Shown: piece after piece, positions 25,817 through 36,211 of the stretch | Layout: each line of letters opens with the position of its first letter | Position numbering within the stretch: position 1 is the first letter of the stretch | NCBI RefSeq assembly: GCF_027853915.1 | Contig: NZ_JAQGLA010000001.1 | Span: 124,001 to 188,000, forward strand | Reading direction: 5' to 3' | Length of the DNA stretch: 64,000 nucleotides | Origin: Saccharopolyspora oryzae | GTDB taxonomy: Bacteria > Actinomycetota > Actinomycetes > Mycobacteriales > Pseudonocardiaceae | Notes under the pieces: generated by a model | What the model saw: the letters and a program-made list of their open reading frames with translations, nothing else | What the model was told of the DNA's origin: nothing | The model's database searches: none | Position numbers and translations under genes: made by a program

Positions 25817-26275
25817 CCCCCACCATTCGCCTGATTCGGCTTCTTCCTACATTTTTGGGACATTTCACATGCAGGGGTGACACACCGCACCTCCACCACG
25901 GTTGCCGGACCGCGATGGCTTCGGATTATCATTCCCGCGTCTCGCGTTCACCTCGACCAGGTGTCGCGACACGGCACGTTTGGCTACTTTGCGAGGTTCT
26001 ATACGGCAGTCGTCGCACCTGTCTCGCAGATGCACGCCACCCGTAGCTCTGTCCACAAAGGACTATTCGATACCTCCGGCTCGTGCCCTGGGACATCTCA
26101 GCGCTGACCGCATCCGACTCGACCAGCGTCGAGTCCGGCCCGGCGGTCGGCGCTGCGACACCCGACCAGCCATCTCCGCTCATCGCATCGGTCCGCTGCG
26201 GACCACCACACCACCGAGGAGGCCCTCGTTGCCGCGCAACATCAACCAGACCATCGAGCCGCAGCGGGAGCCGGT
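25817..26275. other. 459-bp intergenic stretch, no supportable gene
   Basis: It is less GC-rich than its surroundings, with runs such as CTACATTTTTGGGAC. No frame has coding character. Near its end, GAGGAGG at about 26216 is followed 6 bases later by TTG and a 16-codon frame (MPRNINQTIEPQREPV) whose TGA overlaps the GTG of the next gene. This may be a coupled leader peptide or chance. A TATACG at about 26010 could be a -10 element, but its -35 is poor. No terminator hairpin was found after the amidase. Confidence 0.4.
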
Positions 26276-27001
26276 GTGAAGCGGCGGGGATGGATCACCC
26301 TGGGCATCACGCTGGTCGTGCTGCTGGTGGTGCTGATCGTGGCGGACCGCATGGCGAACCGCTTCGCCGAGCAGCAGGTGGCGCAGCAGTTGCGCACCCA
26401 GCTGCACAGCGAGCAGGAGCCCGAGGTGGACATCCGCGGGTTCCCGTTCTTGACGCAGGTCCTGGAAGGCGACTTCCCCGACATCGGCGTCCGCGCCGAT
26501 TCCGTCGCCCTCGGCCCGCTCCAGCAATCGGGGTTGACCGCCGACCTGCACCACGTCCGGGTCCCGCTGGACGAGCTCGTCAGCGGTTCACCGCAGCACG
26601 TGACGGCGGACCAGGTCAACGGGCACGTCCGGATCCCCGCCGCCACCGTCGGCCAGATCGCCGGCATCGACGACCTGCAGCTCGAACCGGCGCCCGGTGG
26701 TGCCATCACGATCTCGGGGAACGTGGACGTGGCGGGGTTCCCGGCCCGGGCCGCCGTCACCGCGGCGGTCGCCGCCAGGGACGACAGCATCCGGATCGAA
26801 CCGCAGGCGCTGGACCTGCGCCTCAGCCGACTGCCGAACCTCCCCATCGCCCTCGACGACCAGCGCTTGCTCTCGCGCTTCGCCGTGAGCCTCGATTCGC
26901 CGGAGCTGCCGATGGGCTTCCGCCCGACCGCGGTGTCCGCCGAGCACGGCGCGCTGCTGGTCGACGCCACCGCCGACCACGTCAACCTGGGAGGTCAGTG
27001 A
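26276..27001 (+). CDS. LmeA-family (DUF2993) lipid-binding protein
   Basis: A 241-aa secreted or membrane-anchored protein of the DUF2993/LmeA family. Residues 6-25 (WITLGITLVVLLVVLIVA) form a signal anchor after MKRRG. The rest is a beta-rich domain with DIRGFPFLTQVLEGDFPDI, the hallmark of DUF2993. In mycobacteria LmeA binds phospholipid and supports lipomannan elongation; the role here is inferred from that. Start GTG 26276 has GGGAG 5 bases upstream and overlaps the stop of a tiny upstream frame. The MscS-type channel gene follows after 70 bp, so the two probably share envelope-related expression. Confidence 0.88.
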   Translation: MKRRGWITLGITLVVLLVVLIVADRMANRFAEQQVAQQLRTQLHSEQEPEVDIRGFPFLTQVLEGDFPDIGVRADSVALGPLQQSGLTADLHHVRVPLDELVSGSPQHVTADQVNGHVRIPAATVGQIAGIDDLQLEPAPGGAITISGNVDVAGFPARAAVTAAVAARDDSIRIEPQALDLRLSRLPNLPIALDDQRLLSRFAVSLDSPELPMGFRPTAVSAEHGALLVDATADHVNLGGQ

Positions 27002-27071
27002 CCTCCGGTCGCGCGGTACTGCCTCCGCGGGACGCCGAACAATTCCGACGAAATTCGTGAAAGGTCCTATC

Positions 27072-28043
27072 GTGCAACTGGAAGCAGGAGCGGCGACCCC
27101 AGGTGTCGACATCGCCGCGCAGGCCGAGCCGGTGGTGGACTGGTTCTCGTCGCACCTGGGCGTCTTCGTCTCGGGTCTGATCAACATCGCCATCATCCTC
27201 GTGGTGGCGTTCGTGGCCCGCGCCGTCGTGGGGCGTCTGATCGCGCAGCTGGTGAAGCGGATCGTCACTTCGCAGCAGCGGATCAACAAGGCCAAGGCCA
27301 AGGCCAACCGGGTCGTGACCAAGCCGGCCGAGGGCAACGGCGAGGAACGCCAGGCGCAGCGCGCCTACACGATCGGAGCGGTGCTGGGCAGCATCGCCTC
27401 GTTCGTGATCTTCGGCGTCGCGTTCATGATGGTCCTGGGCGAGTTCGGGATCAACATCGCGCCGGTGCTGGCCAGTGCCGGTGTGGTCGGGCTCGCGATC
27501 GGTTTCGGCGCCCAGAGCCTGGTGCAGGACTTCCTGTCCGGGCTGTTCCTGATGGTCGAGGACCAGTTCGGCGTGGGCGACGTCGTCGACGTCGGCGATG
27601 CGGTGGGCACCGTCGAGGCGATGACCATGCGCACCACCAAGATCCGCGACCTCGACGGCAACCTCTGGCACGTGCGCAACGGCGAGATCATGCGCGTGTG
27701 CAACATGAACCAGGACTGGGCCAACGCGGTGATCGAGATCCCGCTGGACTACTCGGTCGACCTCCCCGAGACCAAGCGCGTGCTGGAGTCCAGCCTGGAC
27801 GAGTTCGCCCAGGACCCCGAGTTCGCGTCGCAGATCCTGGAAAAGCCCGACGTCAACGGCGTCGTCGGCATCGGCAACGGCGCCGTGACGATGCGGATGA
27901 TCATCAAGACCAAGCCCGGTTCGCAGTGGGCGATCGGTCGCGCGGTGCGCGGGCACGTCAAGAACCGGCTCGACCAGGAGGGCATCCAGGTGGCCTACCC
28001 CTTGCTGCCGCACGCCGGCAGCGGAGCTACGAAGCAGGGCTGA
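27072..28043 (+). CDS. MscS-family mechanosensitive ion channel
   Basis: A 323-aa membrane protein with helices at about 20-45, 90-110 and 115-140 followed by the MscS beta and C-terminal domains. The pore/beta junction VVGLAIGFGAQSLVQDFLSGLFLMVEDQFGVGDVV is strongly conserved, as are VGTVEAMTMRTTKIRDLDG and the NG of HVRNGEI. It would open under membrane tension to release solutes on hypo-osmotic shock. I chose GTG 27072 (AAAGG 8 bases upstream) over GTG 27057, which has no ribosome site. An Arg/Lys-rich loop (KAKAKANRVVTKP) follows helix 1. Confidence 0.92.
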   Translation: MQLEAGAATPGVDIAAQAEPVVDWFSSHLGVFVSGLINIAIILVVAFVARAVVGRLIAQLVKRIVTSQQRINKAKAKANRVVTKPAEGNGEERQAQRAYTIGAVLGSIASFVIFGVAFMMVLGEFGINIAPVLASAGVVGLAIGFGAQSLVQDFLSGLFLMVEDQFGVGDVVDVGDAVGTVEAMTMRTTKIRDLDGNLWHVRNGEIMRVCNMNQDWANAVIEIPLDYSVDLPETKRVLESSLDEFAQDPEFASQILEKPDVNGVVGIGNGAVTMRMIIKTKPGSQWAIGRAVRGHVKNRLDQEGIQVAYPLLPHAGSGATKQG

Positions 28044-28105
28044 CCGCAGCGGCGGGAGACCTGACCGGCGCGTGCGGATCTCCTGGCCCTCGTCGTCGAC
28101 AGGCC

Positions 28106-28131
28106 CCGGCACCTTCGAGAGCAGGTGCCGG
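28106..28131. terminator. Hairpin between mscS and the convergent araC-type gene
   Basis: CCGGCACCT (28106-28114) and AGGTGCCGG (28123-28131) form a perfect 9-bp stem with an 8-base loop, 62 bp after the channel stop and 54 bp beyond the converging regulator stop. Confidence 0.6.
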
Positions 28132-28185
28132 CGCCTTCCGCTGCCCGAGGAGCTCCAACACGCGATCAGTGCCCCTGCCAGGTGG

Positions 28186-29154
28186 TCAGTGCTGCGCGGG
28201 TTGTCCGGTGAGGTGCTGGCGGTACGAGGTGGGCGATTCGCCGAACTCGGCTTTGAACAGGCGGCTGAAGTGCGCGGCGTCGGTCAGCCCCCACCGGTCG
28301 GCGATCCACGAGACCGGGCGGTCGGCGTAGAGCGGGTCGACCAGGTCGCGGCGGATGCGTTCCAGCCGGCGCGAGCGGATCCACGCGGAGACGGGCTCGC
28401 CCTCCCCGGAGAAGATCGTGTAGAGGTGCCTGGTCGAGATGTGGTTGGCACGCGCGATCGACGACGGGGTCAGCGCGGGATCCCCGAGGTGGTCGAGGAT
28501 GTACTCGCGCACCTCGCGGGCGAGGCTGCGCGTCGGGTTGTTCACCGTGCCGTGCCGGCGGTACAGCTCCTGCGTCAACATCGTCACGAGCAGGTCCAGC
28601 GCCGAGCCCACCAGCCGCGAGGCGCTGGCGCCGGCCAGCTGGTCCAGGTTCCGCCCGAGTTCGACGAAGAACGGGTTGATCACCTTCCCCAGGCCCGAAT
28701 CGCTCGGGAACCGGACCGCGGTGACCCGGTCGACCTCGTCCCGCGGCAGGTCCACCAGCTCGTGGGGGAACATGACGACCATCGCGCGGTTGTTCGTCGC
28801 GAACGAGAGCTCGTAGGGGTGGTGGGTGTCGTAGATGGCCAGGTCACCGGGGCGCAGCTCCGCTCGCCGGCCGTCCTGCTCCAGCACGGCCGTCCCCTGC
28901 AGCTGCAGGCTCAGCTTGTAGTACCGGCGGTCGCCGGGCCCGATGAGTTCCGGTGTCCGGCGCACGACGTGCGGCGTCGCGGCGATGTGGAACAGCGTGA
29001 CGTCCCCGACGACGGTCCGGTCCAAATGGCCCCGGAAGGCGACACCGCCCGCTTCCTCGATCTCCAGGGGCACGACCGCGCTCGTGATGGCCGAACGCCA
29101 CAGGTCGAGACCCGCCGGGGACCGCATGGCGTCGGCCGCAGGAAGGGCTGTCAT
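28186..29154 (-). CDS. AraC/XylS-family transcriptional regulator
   Basis: A 322-aa regulator. Residues about 25-190 form an AraC-binding-like sensor domain (FHIAATPHVVRRTPELI, LQLQGTAVLEQDGRRAELRPGDLAIYD), as in the group acting on aromatic or nitrile clusters. The C-terminal AraC DNA-binding domain (about 215-315) has two HTHs: LTPSSIARANHISTRHLYTI and VSWIADRWGLTDAAHFSRLF followed by FKAEFGESPTSYRQ. GGAGG lies just upstream of the ATG. It is divergent from an amidohydrolase gene across 169 bp, with the imperfect repeat around 29234-29256 (GCACACCG / CGGTGGTGC) as a possible operator, so it probably activates that gene. Confidence 0.92.
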   Translation of the reverse strand: MTALPAADAMRSPAGLDLWRSAITSAVVPLEIEEAGGVAFRGHLDRTVVGDVTLFHIAATPHVVRRTPELIGPGDRRYYKLSLQLQGTAVLEQDGRRAELRPGDLAIYDTHHPYELSFATNNRAMVVMFPHELVDLPRDEVDRVTAVRFPSDSGLGKVINPFFVELGRNLDQLAGASASRLVGSALDLLVTMLTQELYRRHGTVNNPTRSLAREVREYILDHLGDPALTPSSIARANHISTRHLYTIFSGEGEPVSAWIRSRRLERIRRDLVDPLYADRPVSWIADRWGLTDAAHFSRLFKAEFGESPTSYRQHLTGQPAQH

Positions 29155-29323
29155 CCCACCTCCACCGTCGGAGGGCTCCGAAATACGGCGATCCTAACCG
29201 ACCATCCCCGCCGCGGGCCGATTGTCTTTTCCTGCACACCGTTTGACCGGTGGTGCCAGAATCGCGCTGAGCAGCCTCCTCGCCGACTAGCGTGAGCCGA
29301 TCCCCGGACAGGAGGCCATGGAG

Positions 29324-30982
29324 ATGAGCACTGGCAGCGCAGACCTCGTCGTGACGGGCGGTCCCGTCCACACCGGGATCCCGGGCGAGCGGGCGGAGGG
29401 ATTCGCGGTCCGGAACGGGCGGATCGTCGCGGTCGGCACGGCCGGAGAGGTCGACGCCTGGTGCGGACCCGGAACGCGTCGTCTCGACCTCGCCGGACGG
29501 CTGGCCGTGCCCGGTCTCATCGACGGCCACATCCACCTCGGGATCGGCGGAACCCAGCTCGCGCTGGAGCTGCCGCTGCTGCCCACCGACGGTCCCGACG
29601 AGGTGCTGACCAAGGTCCGGGACTGGGCCGGGCGGCTCGAACCGGACGAGTGGATCGTCGGCGGCATCCTCGGCAGCGGCACCTATGCCGCGCTGAACTC
29701 GCGGGAGATGTTGCGGCGGCTCGACGAGGCCTCGCTCGGGCACCCGGTGCTGCTGCGCGACGACACGATGCACAACCGCCAGGTCAACTCCGCCGCGCTG
29801 GCGGCCATGGGCGTGGACGACACCACCCCGGATCCGCCTGGCGGGACCTACGCGCGCGACGCCGACGGCAGGTTGACCGGTGCGCTCTGGGAGCTGACCA
29901 GCACGAGGGCGGAGGAGGCAGCCAAGTCAGCCCAGCGCGATCCGCACGGGCGGCTCATGACAGCCCTGCGGGCAGCTCTCGAGCGGACCCGGCGGATCGG
30001 GTACACCTCGCTGCAGGACGCCGCGACGATGGAACACCACTTGGCCGCGCTGCAGGACCTGGAGCGGTCCGGTGACCTCCCCGCGTGGATCGTCGCCTCG
30101 ATGCCGGCCCGCGACTTCCTCGAGGCAGGCGCTGTGGGAGAAGAGCTGTTCGCGCAAGCCCCGCAGTACCGGAGCGAGCAGATCCGGCCGGACTTCGTGA
30201 AGTTCGTGATCGACGGCGTACCGACGACGCGCACCACCGCCCTGCTCCACCCCTACCGGTGCCACCACGACAGCGAGGATTCCGAATTCCGCGGGACGCC
30301 GTACTGGAGCCTCGACGAGCTCACCGCCGGGCTGCGGCGCTGCGCCGAGCTCGGCCTCGGCGCGAAGATCCACGCCACCGGCGACGCATCGGTCCGCCTG
30401 GCGCTCGACGCCGCCGCGATCGTGCGGAAGGATCCCGGTCCGCAACCGATCATCCAGATCGCCCACATGTCGTTCATCGCGCCGGAGGACCTGCCGCGCT
30501 TCGCCGAACTGGACGTGTACGCCGACGCGTGCCCGTTCCTGTGGCATCCCAGCCCGCTGTTCGACGCCGTGGCGCACCAGGTGCCCACCGAGACGATGGA
30601 CCGGATCTGGCCGTTCAAGGACCTGCTGGCCACCGGCGCGGTGGTCGCAGGCGGATCCGACTGGCCGGTGGGGCTCCCGGAGCTGAATCCCTGGCTGGGG
30701 ATCGAAACCATGGTGACCCGCGGCGCGCCGGAGGAACAGGGCGATCCGCGCCGCATCAACCCCGAGCAGGCGATCACCCGGGAGCAGGCCGTCGCGGCGT
30801 TCACCTCCGCCTCGGCCAGAGCGCTGGGCATCGACGATCGCACGGGCGCGCTGCGGCCGGGGCTGTCCGCCGATTTCCTCGTGCTGGACCGGAACATCTT
30901 CGAGGTGCCGGCGACGGAGATCCACCGCACCGGCGTCGACGAGACGTACTTCCGGGGCGAGTGCGTCCACTCCCGCGGCTAG
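29324..30982 (+). CDS. Amidohydrolase family 3 (YtcJ-like) metal-dependent hydrolase
   Basis: A 552-aa amidohydrolase-superfamily enzyme. Metal ligands are visible in PGLIDGHIHLGIGG (HxH), His in KIHATGD, His in IQIAHMSF and the Asp of AGGSDWPVG. The composite beta-sandwich is formed by the N-terminal VTGGPVHTG and C-terminal GLSADFLVLDRNIFEV. YtcJ-like members hydrolyse N-acyl or amide compounds, but few are characterised. Start ATG 29324 is 8 bases after AGGAGG; ATG 29318 is too close. It is divergent from the AraC regulator, and an aldehyde dehydrogenase lies convergently downstream. Confidence 0.9.
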   Translation: MSTGSADLVVTGGPVHTGIPGERAEGFAVRNGRIVAVGTAGEVDAWCGPGTRRLDLAGRLAVPGLIDGHIHLGIGGTQLALELPLLPTDGPDEVLTKVRDWAGRLEPDEWIVGGILGSGTYAALNSREMLRRLDEASLGHPVLLRDDTMHNRQVNSAALAAMGVDDTTPDPPGGTYARDADGRLTGALWELTSTRAEEAAKSAQRDPHGRLMTALRAALERTRRIGYTSLQDAATMEHHLAALQDLERSGDLPAWIVASMPARDFLEAGAVGEELFAQAPQYRSEQIRPDFVKFVIDGVPTTRTTALLHPYRCHHDSEDSEFRGTPYWSLDELTAGLRRCAELGLGAKIHATGDASVRLALDAAAIVRKDPGPQPIIQIAHMSFIAPEDLPRFAELDVYADACPFLWHPSPLFDAVAHQVPTETMDRIWPFKDLLATGAVVAGGSDWPVGLPELNPWLGIETMVTRGAPEEQGDPRRINPEQAITREQAVAAFTSASARALGIDDRTGALRPGLSADFLVLDRNIFEVPATEIHRTGVDETYFRGECVHSRG

Positions 30983-30995
30983 AACGCACGAACGC

Positions 30996-31013
30996 GCCCT
31001 CCCGGTGGAGGGC
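30996..31013. terminator. Hairpin between amidohydrolase and convergent aldehyde dehydrogenase genes
   Basis: GCCCTCC (30996-31002) pairs perfectly with GGAGGGC (31007-31013) around a CGGT tetraloop, 13 bp after one stop and 16 bp from the other. The plus-strand side continues CCGTTCT, a weak U-rich tail. Confidence 0.65.
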
Positions 31014-31029
31014 CCGTTCTGCGCGCGCG

Positions 31030-32433
31030 TCAGGAGCTGATGACCTGCGGCACCGCGACGGCCTTGAGCCCTTCCTGCCCGAACTCGAGGCCGTACCCGG
31101 ATCCCTTCACACCGCCGAACGGGATCAGCGGGTGCACGTTGCCGTGCTTGTTGATCCAGATCGTGCCCGCGTGGATGCGAGCAGCGACCTCCTTCGCCCG
31201 CTCGGGATCCGCCGACCACACCGACGCGCCGAGACCGGTGTCGAGGGCGTTGGCCTGAGCGATGGCCTCGTCGAGATCCGAGTACGGCAGGATCGGCAGC
31301 GCGGGTCCGAACTGCTCCTCGACCACCAGCGCGGCGTCCGGCGCGATGTCGGTGACGAGCGTGGTCGGGTAGAAGTTGCCCGGTGCGTCGCGATCCGGGT
31401 CACCGCCCACGACGATCCGGGCGCCCGACGCCTTCGCCTTCTCCACCAGGGTGTCCACGATCTGGAACTGCTCCTTCGTGGTCAGCGGACCGAGGAGGTT
31501 GCCCTCGTCGGTGCCGGGTCCCATCGGCGTGCGCTCGACGATCGCGCGCAGCGCGGCCACCACGTCGTCGTGGATGCTCTCGTGGACGTAGAGCCGCTTC
31601 AGCGCCGCGCAGGTCTGCCCGGTGTTGATCAGCGCTCCCCAGAACAGTCGTTCGGCGATGGCCTCGGGGTCCGCGTCGGGCAGGACGATTCCCGGGTCGT
31701 TGCCGCCGAGTTCGAGGGTGAGCCGGGGCAGGTTGCGCGCGCTGGCCTCCACGATCGCCTGCCCGGTGCGGGTCGACCCGGTGAACATGAGCTTGCCGAA
31801 GGCCGGGTGCGCCGTCATCGCCGCGCCCATCTCGCGGTCCCCCGACAGCACCGTGAGGACCCCGTCCGGCAGCACCTGGTTCACGATGGCGGCGACCGCC
31901 AGCACCGACAGCGGCGTGTGCTCGGACGGCTTCATCACCACGGCGTTGCCCATCCGCAGCGCGGCCGCGAACTGCCACGAGGCGATCAGGGCCGGCCAGT
32001 TCCACGGGCCGATCGCACCGACCAGACCGGTCGCGCGGTAGGTGAGCGTGGCGGCGCCGGACTCGTCGTCGAGGACCTGCTCGGTCTCCAGCGACGTGTC
32101 CGCCGCAGCCCGCAGCCAGGCCGCCACACCGCCGGCCTCGAAGCGGCTGCCGGGGCCGTTGAGCGGTTTGCCCTGTTCCCGCGAGATCAGCTCGGCGAGC
32201 GCGGCAGCCGACTGGTCGACGGCATCGGCCGCGGCGTGCAGGAGCCGACTCCGCTCCTCGTGCCCCAGCGCTTCCCAGGCCGGTTGGGCGGCCTGGGCGG
32301 CGGCGATCGCCCGGTCGAGATCCTCGACCCCGTGCGCGGGCGCGTGCCCGATCACGGCGTCCGTCGCCGGGTCCGTGACCGGACGACCGCCATCGGCGAC
32401 GACCGCGGCGAGCAACCCCTCGTAGGTCTGCAT
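31030..32433 (-). CDS. NAD(P)-dependent aldehyde dehydrogenase
   Basis: A 467-aa aldehyde dehydrogenase. Glu241 (ELGGND) and catalytic Cys275 (GQTCAAL) are both present, with IGPWNWPALIA and FTGSTRTGQAIV in the cofactor fold and PFGGVKGSGYGLEFGQEGL at the C-terminus. AGAGG sits 7 bases before ATG 32433; ATG 32439 would overlap the ribosome site. It resembles PuuC/betaine-aldehyde or vanillin-type enzymes, but specificity cannot be read. It is divergent from an MFS transporter over 346 bp that contain two strong hairpins, and convergent with the amidohydrolase, so all three may serve one pathway. Confidence 0.92.
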   Translation of the reverse strand: MQTYEGLLAAVVADGGRPVTDPATDAVIGHAPAHGVEDLDRAIAAAQAAQPAWEALGHEERSRLLHAAADAVDQSAAALAELISREQGKPLNGPGSRFEAGGVAAWLRAAADTSLETEQVLDDESGAATLTYRATGLVGAIGPWNWPALIASWQFAAALRMGNAVVMKPSEHTPLSVLAVAAIVNQVLPDGVLTVLSGDREMGAAMTAHPAFGKLMFTGSTRTGQAIVEASARNLPRLTLELGGNDPGIVLPDADPEAIAERLFWGALINTGQTCAALKRLYVHESIHDDVVAALRAIVERTPMGPGTDEGNLLGPLTTKEQFQIVDTLVEKAKASGARIVVGGDPDRDAPGNFYPTTLVTDIAPDAALVVEEQFGPALPILPYSDLDEAIAQANALDTGLGASVWSADPERAKEVAARIHAGTIWINKHGNVHPLIPFGGVKGSGYGLEFGQEGLKAVAVPQVISS

Positions 32434-32779
32434 GTCCATACCTCTCTGCCGAACTCCGATGTCGGCGATTCTCCCGGCGCTCGCGGCCGTCCTGCTTGTC
32501 TCAGCGTGCACACGACCTCGGAAACCGTGCACGATTCCGACGGTCGACCGGGCCGAGCAGCCGGAATCGGCCATCGCGCGCCGGAGCGTCCATTGTCGAC
32601 GCTCCGGCCCTGGGGAGACGTCGGACGCAGCAGGTTCGAGGAGGCCGAACTCCTGGCGCGACCGCGGTAGGCGGTCACCGACAACAACCGCGCGCTGTGC
32701 GACAAGGACCAGCGCGCGGTCGGTCACCACACTGGGTCCACCCGCAACGGTGCGGGCAGGTGCTCCCCTAGGAGACTTC
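32434..32779. promoter_or_regulatory. Divergent region with two perfect 10-bp inverted repeats
   Basis: No gene is supportable in these 346 bp. CCGGAGCGTC/GACGCTCCGG (32581-32590, 32598-32607; 7-base loop) and CCGCGCGCTG/CAGCGCGCGG (32687-32696, 32709-32718; 12-base loop) are both perfect. The second is bracketed by GGTCACC at 32672 and 32721 and lies 61 bp before the transporter start, so it may be in its leader transcript. These could be operators, attenuator hairpins or barriers to transcription between the divergent genes. Confidence 0.45.
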
Positions 32780-33974
32780 ATGGCAGACAGTGCGACCACC
32801 ACGTTGTCCGGCCGGCGCGATCGCAGCGGCCACATCTACCTCTTCGTCGGCGTCTTCTCCGCGGTCCTGTACTCGGTGCTGCTGATCGCGCCCGTGATCG
32901 CGGGGCCGCTCGTGACCAAGTACGGCATCGGTCCCAGCGAGACGGGTTTGCTGTTCTCGTGCGAACTCGGCGCGTTCAGCCTGGCGACCGTACCGGCGTA
33001 CTTCTGGCTCACGCGGTTCCGGCTGACAGCCTCGGTCACCGCGTGCACGCTGGTCGTGGTGGCCGGGCAGGTGGCTTCCGGGTTCGCGGCGGACTTCTGG
33101 CTGCTGCTCGTCGTGCGGATCGCCACTTCGCTGGCGGCCGGATCCATCACCGTGGTGCTGCTGTCGTTGAGCTCGCGGACCCGCAACCCCGGGCGGGCGT
33201 TCGGCATCTTCGTGGTCGCCCAGCTCGTCATGGGCGCCCTCATCCTCGCGGTGTTCCCCACCCTCTACGCCGATTCCGACGTCTCGGCCGTCTACTGGAC
33301 CTTGGCCGGGCTCATGGTCCTGTGCCTGCCGTTCATCGGACTGCTGCGCGGGATCACTCTGTCCACACCGGACAGTCGTGCCCACCAGGAGCGCCGCTCC
33401 CCCGCTCGGTTCGCCGCCGGACTCGCCGCGCTCCTGCTGTTCTACTTGGCGCTGAGCGGCGTGTGGTCGTTCATGGGCCAGATCGCCACCACCGCGGGCA
33501 CCGCCGCTGGACCGACAAGCATCGTGCTGTCCGCGGCAACGGTCGCGGGCATCGTCTCAGCGCTCCTCGCAACCGCGCTGGGCGAGAGCCCCCGTCGCGG
33601 GCTCTACCTCGTGCTGGGACTTTCCGGCATGGCGATCTCGGTGCTGCTGCTGCTCGGCGGCCCGGCCCTGGCGCAGTTCGCCATCGCGGCCGTGCTGTTC
33701 AAGTTCGGCTGGACGTTCGTGCTGCCGTACCTGCTGTCCAGCATCGCCGCGCTCGGCGGGGCCCACACGATGAACACGACGAACCTGATGATCGGCGGCG
33801 GGTTCGCCATCGGCCCGGTGCTGGGCGGTTTCCTGACCGAGCTCACGGGCGGGTTCTCGGCGATGCTCTGGTCTTCGGCGAGCTGCCTGGCCGTCGCCCT
33901 GTGCTTCGTCCTCGTCCTCACCAGGGGCCGGCTGGTGGAACGACCGCAAGCGCCGGCCCCGGTGAAGACGCCGA

Positions 33975-33982
<8 letters not shown>
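32780..33982 (+). CDS. MFS transporter
   Basis: A 400-aa inner-membrane protein with about 12 predicted helices and short loops, for example LFVGVFSAVLYSVLLIAPVI in helix 1 and LLLFYLALSGVWSFMGQIA near the middle. It is related to the YbfB/CynX-like or drug/sugar MFS groups; the usual GRR loop is weak (SSRTRNPGRAFG in the position after helix 4). AGGAG is 6 bases before ATG 32780; the open frame upstream of it, though it looks lipoprotein-like, was dismissed. It is divergent from an aldehyde dehydrogenase, and its last 8 bases overlap the 3' end of the converging SDR gene. Confidence 0.85.
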
Positions 33983-34747
<765 letters not shown>

Positions 34748-34751
<4 letters not shown>

Positions 34752-36211
34752 AGAGGTGTCCTCTCCTCTTCCGCCCGCAGCGCGACCTTGTCCAGGTCCT
34801 GCTCGAGCGAGTCCCAGATGTTCTTCTTGGCCACGCGGAACACGGCGGCCACCACGATCGCGAGCACCGCGGCGACCGGCAGCAGCCACGGCAACAACGC
34901 GATCACCGGGCTGTCGCTGCCCGCGAGCTGCGGGAAGTTGGCGAACGCCAACACCGTCACGGTCCACAACCCGATGCCACCGAGCAGCGGCAGCGCGAAC
35001 GTCGTGCCCCACCGGGGATCCCGCGTCCGCCGGAAGTGCACGACGATGCCGGTCGCGGCGATCGCCTGCAGCGCGATCAGCCCGAGCGTGCCGATCCCGG
35101 TGAACGAGGCGACGAGCGAGGTCACCGGATCGGCACCTGCCACGGCGTAGGCCATGGCGACCGCGCTCGCGAGCACGAGCTGAACGGTCGACGCGACGAC
35201 GGGTGAACCGTTCTGCGGCCGGGTGCGTGCGAGCTGCTTCGGGAACACGCGGACCCGACCGAGCGCGTACAGGTAGCGAGCCGCGGAGTTGTGCAGCGCG
35301 AGCAGCGCGGCGAACAGGCTCACCACCAGCAGCAGCTGCATCACGCCGGTCAGCGCCGAGCCGAGGTAGTCCTCCGACACCGTGAAGACCAGGTCTCCCG
35401 CGTCCAGGTGGTCGGCCGCGATCCCGCCCGCCTCCCGGACCCCGAGCGCCGAGACGATCGCCCACGTCGTCACCGCCGCGAAAGCACCGATGAACGCGAT
35501 CGCCACGTACGTCGCGCGCGGGATCGTGCGCTTCGGATCGCGGGCCTCCTCGCTGAACAGCCCGGTCGCCTCGAATCCGACGAAGGCGTTCGCAGCGAAC
35601 AGAAGCCCCAGGCCGAGCGAACCGGACAGGAACACCTCGGGCTGGAACACCTCGAACGAGAAGCCGGTGCGAACGAGGATGGCGAGGTCGAGCACGAGCA
35701 GGATCGCCACCTCGCAGACGAGGGCGACGCCGAGCACCTTCGCAGAGAAATCGATCCCGGCCCTGGTCAGCAGCCACACGCCGACCACCGAGACCAGGCT
35801 CCACACCCACCACGGCGCGTGCAGGCCGAGCACGCTGCCGACGACCTCGGAGGTGAAGAACCCGCTCGTGCCGACCGCACCGGCGACGAAGCAGTTGTAG
35901 CCGACGACCGCGACGAACGCCGCGACCAGCCCGGCGGTGCGGCCGAGCCCGCGCACCACGTAGGCGTAGAAGCCGCCTGCGTTGACCAGCTTCTTCGCCA
36001 TCTGCGCGTATCCGACGGCGAAGAGCAGGAACACCGCGGTGGCGATCAGGAACATCACCGGGGTGCCGCCGCCGACGCCGACCGCGATGCAGATCCCGCC
36101 GATCACGATGATCCCGGTGAGCGGTGCCACCGCGGCCAGCACCAGGAAGACGACGCCGCTGACCCCGAGCTGTCCCCGGAGCTCGGTTTCCGGGGCGGAC
36201 GCGGTGGTCAC
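34748..36211 (-). CDS. APC-superfamily amino acid/amine permease
   Basis: A 487-aa membrane protein with about 12 helices. Helix 1 VSGVVFLVLAAVAPLTGIIVIGGICIAVG has the unwound Gly-rich region of APC carriers, and GFEATGLFSEEARDPKRTIPRA is the diagnostic loop of the family. It should import an amino acid, amine or related zwitterion. Its GTG start overlaps the moaF-like stop by 4 nt and its own stop overlaps the SDR start by 4 nt, so the three are expressed as one coupled unit. The C-terminal tail KKNIWDSLEQDLDKVALRAEEE is cytoplasmic. Confidence 0.93.

Noticed and set aside
32459-32540. A lipoprotein-like signal (MSAILPALAAVLLVSACT) upstream of the MFS gene
   Set aside because: It is in frame with the transporter with no stop between, the following 90 residues are low-complexity Arg/Ser/Pro, and the transporter has its own ribosome site and start. 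Chance resemblance.
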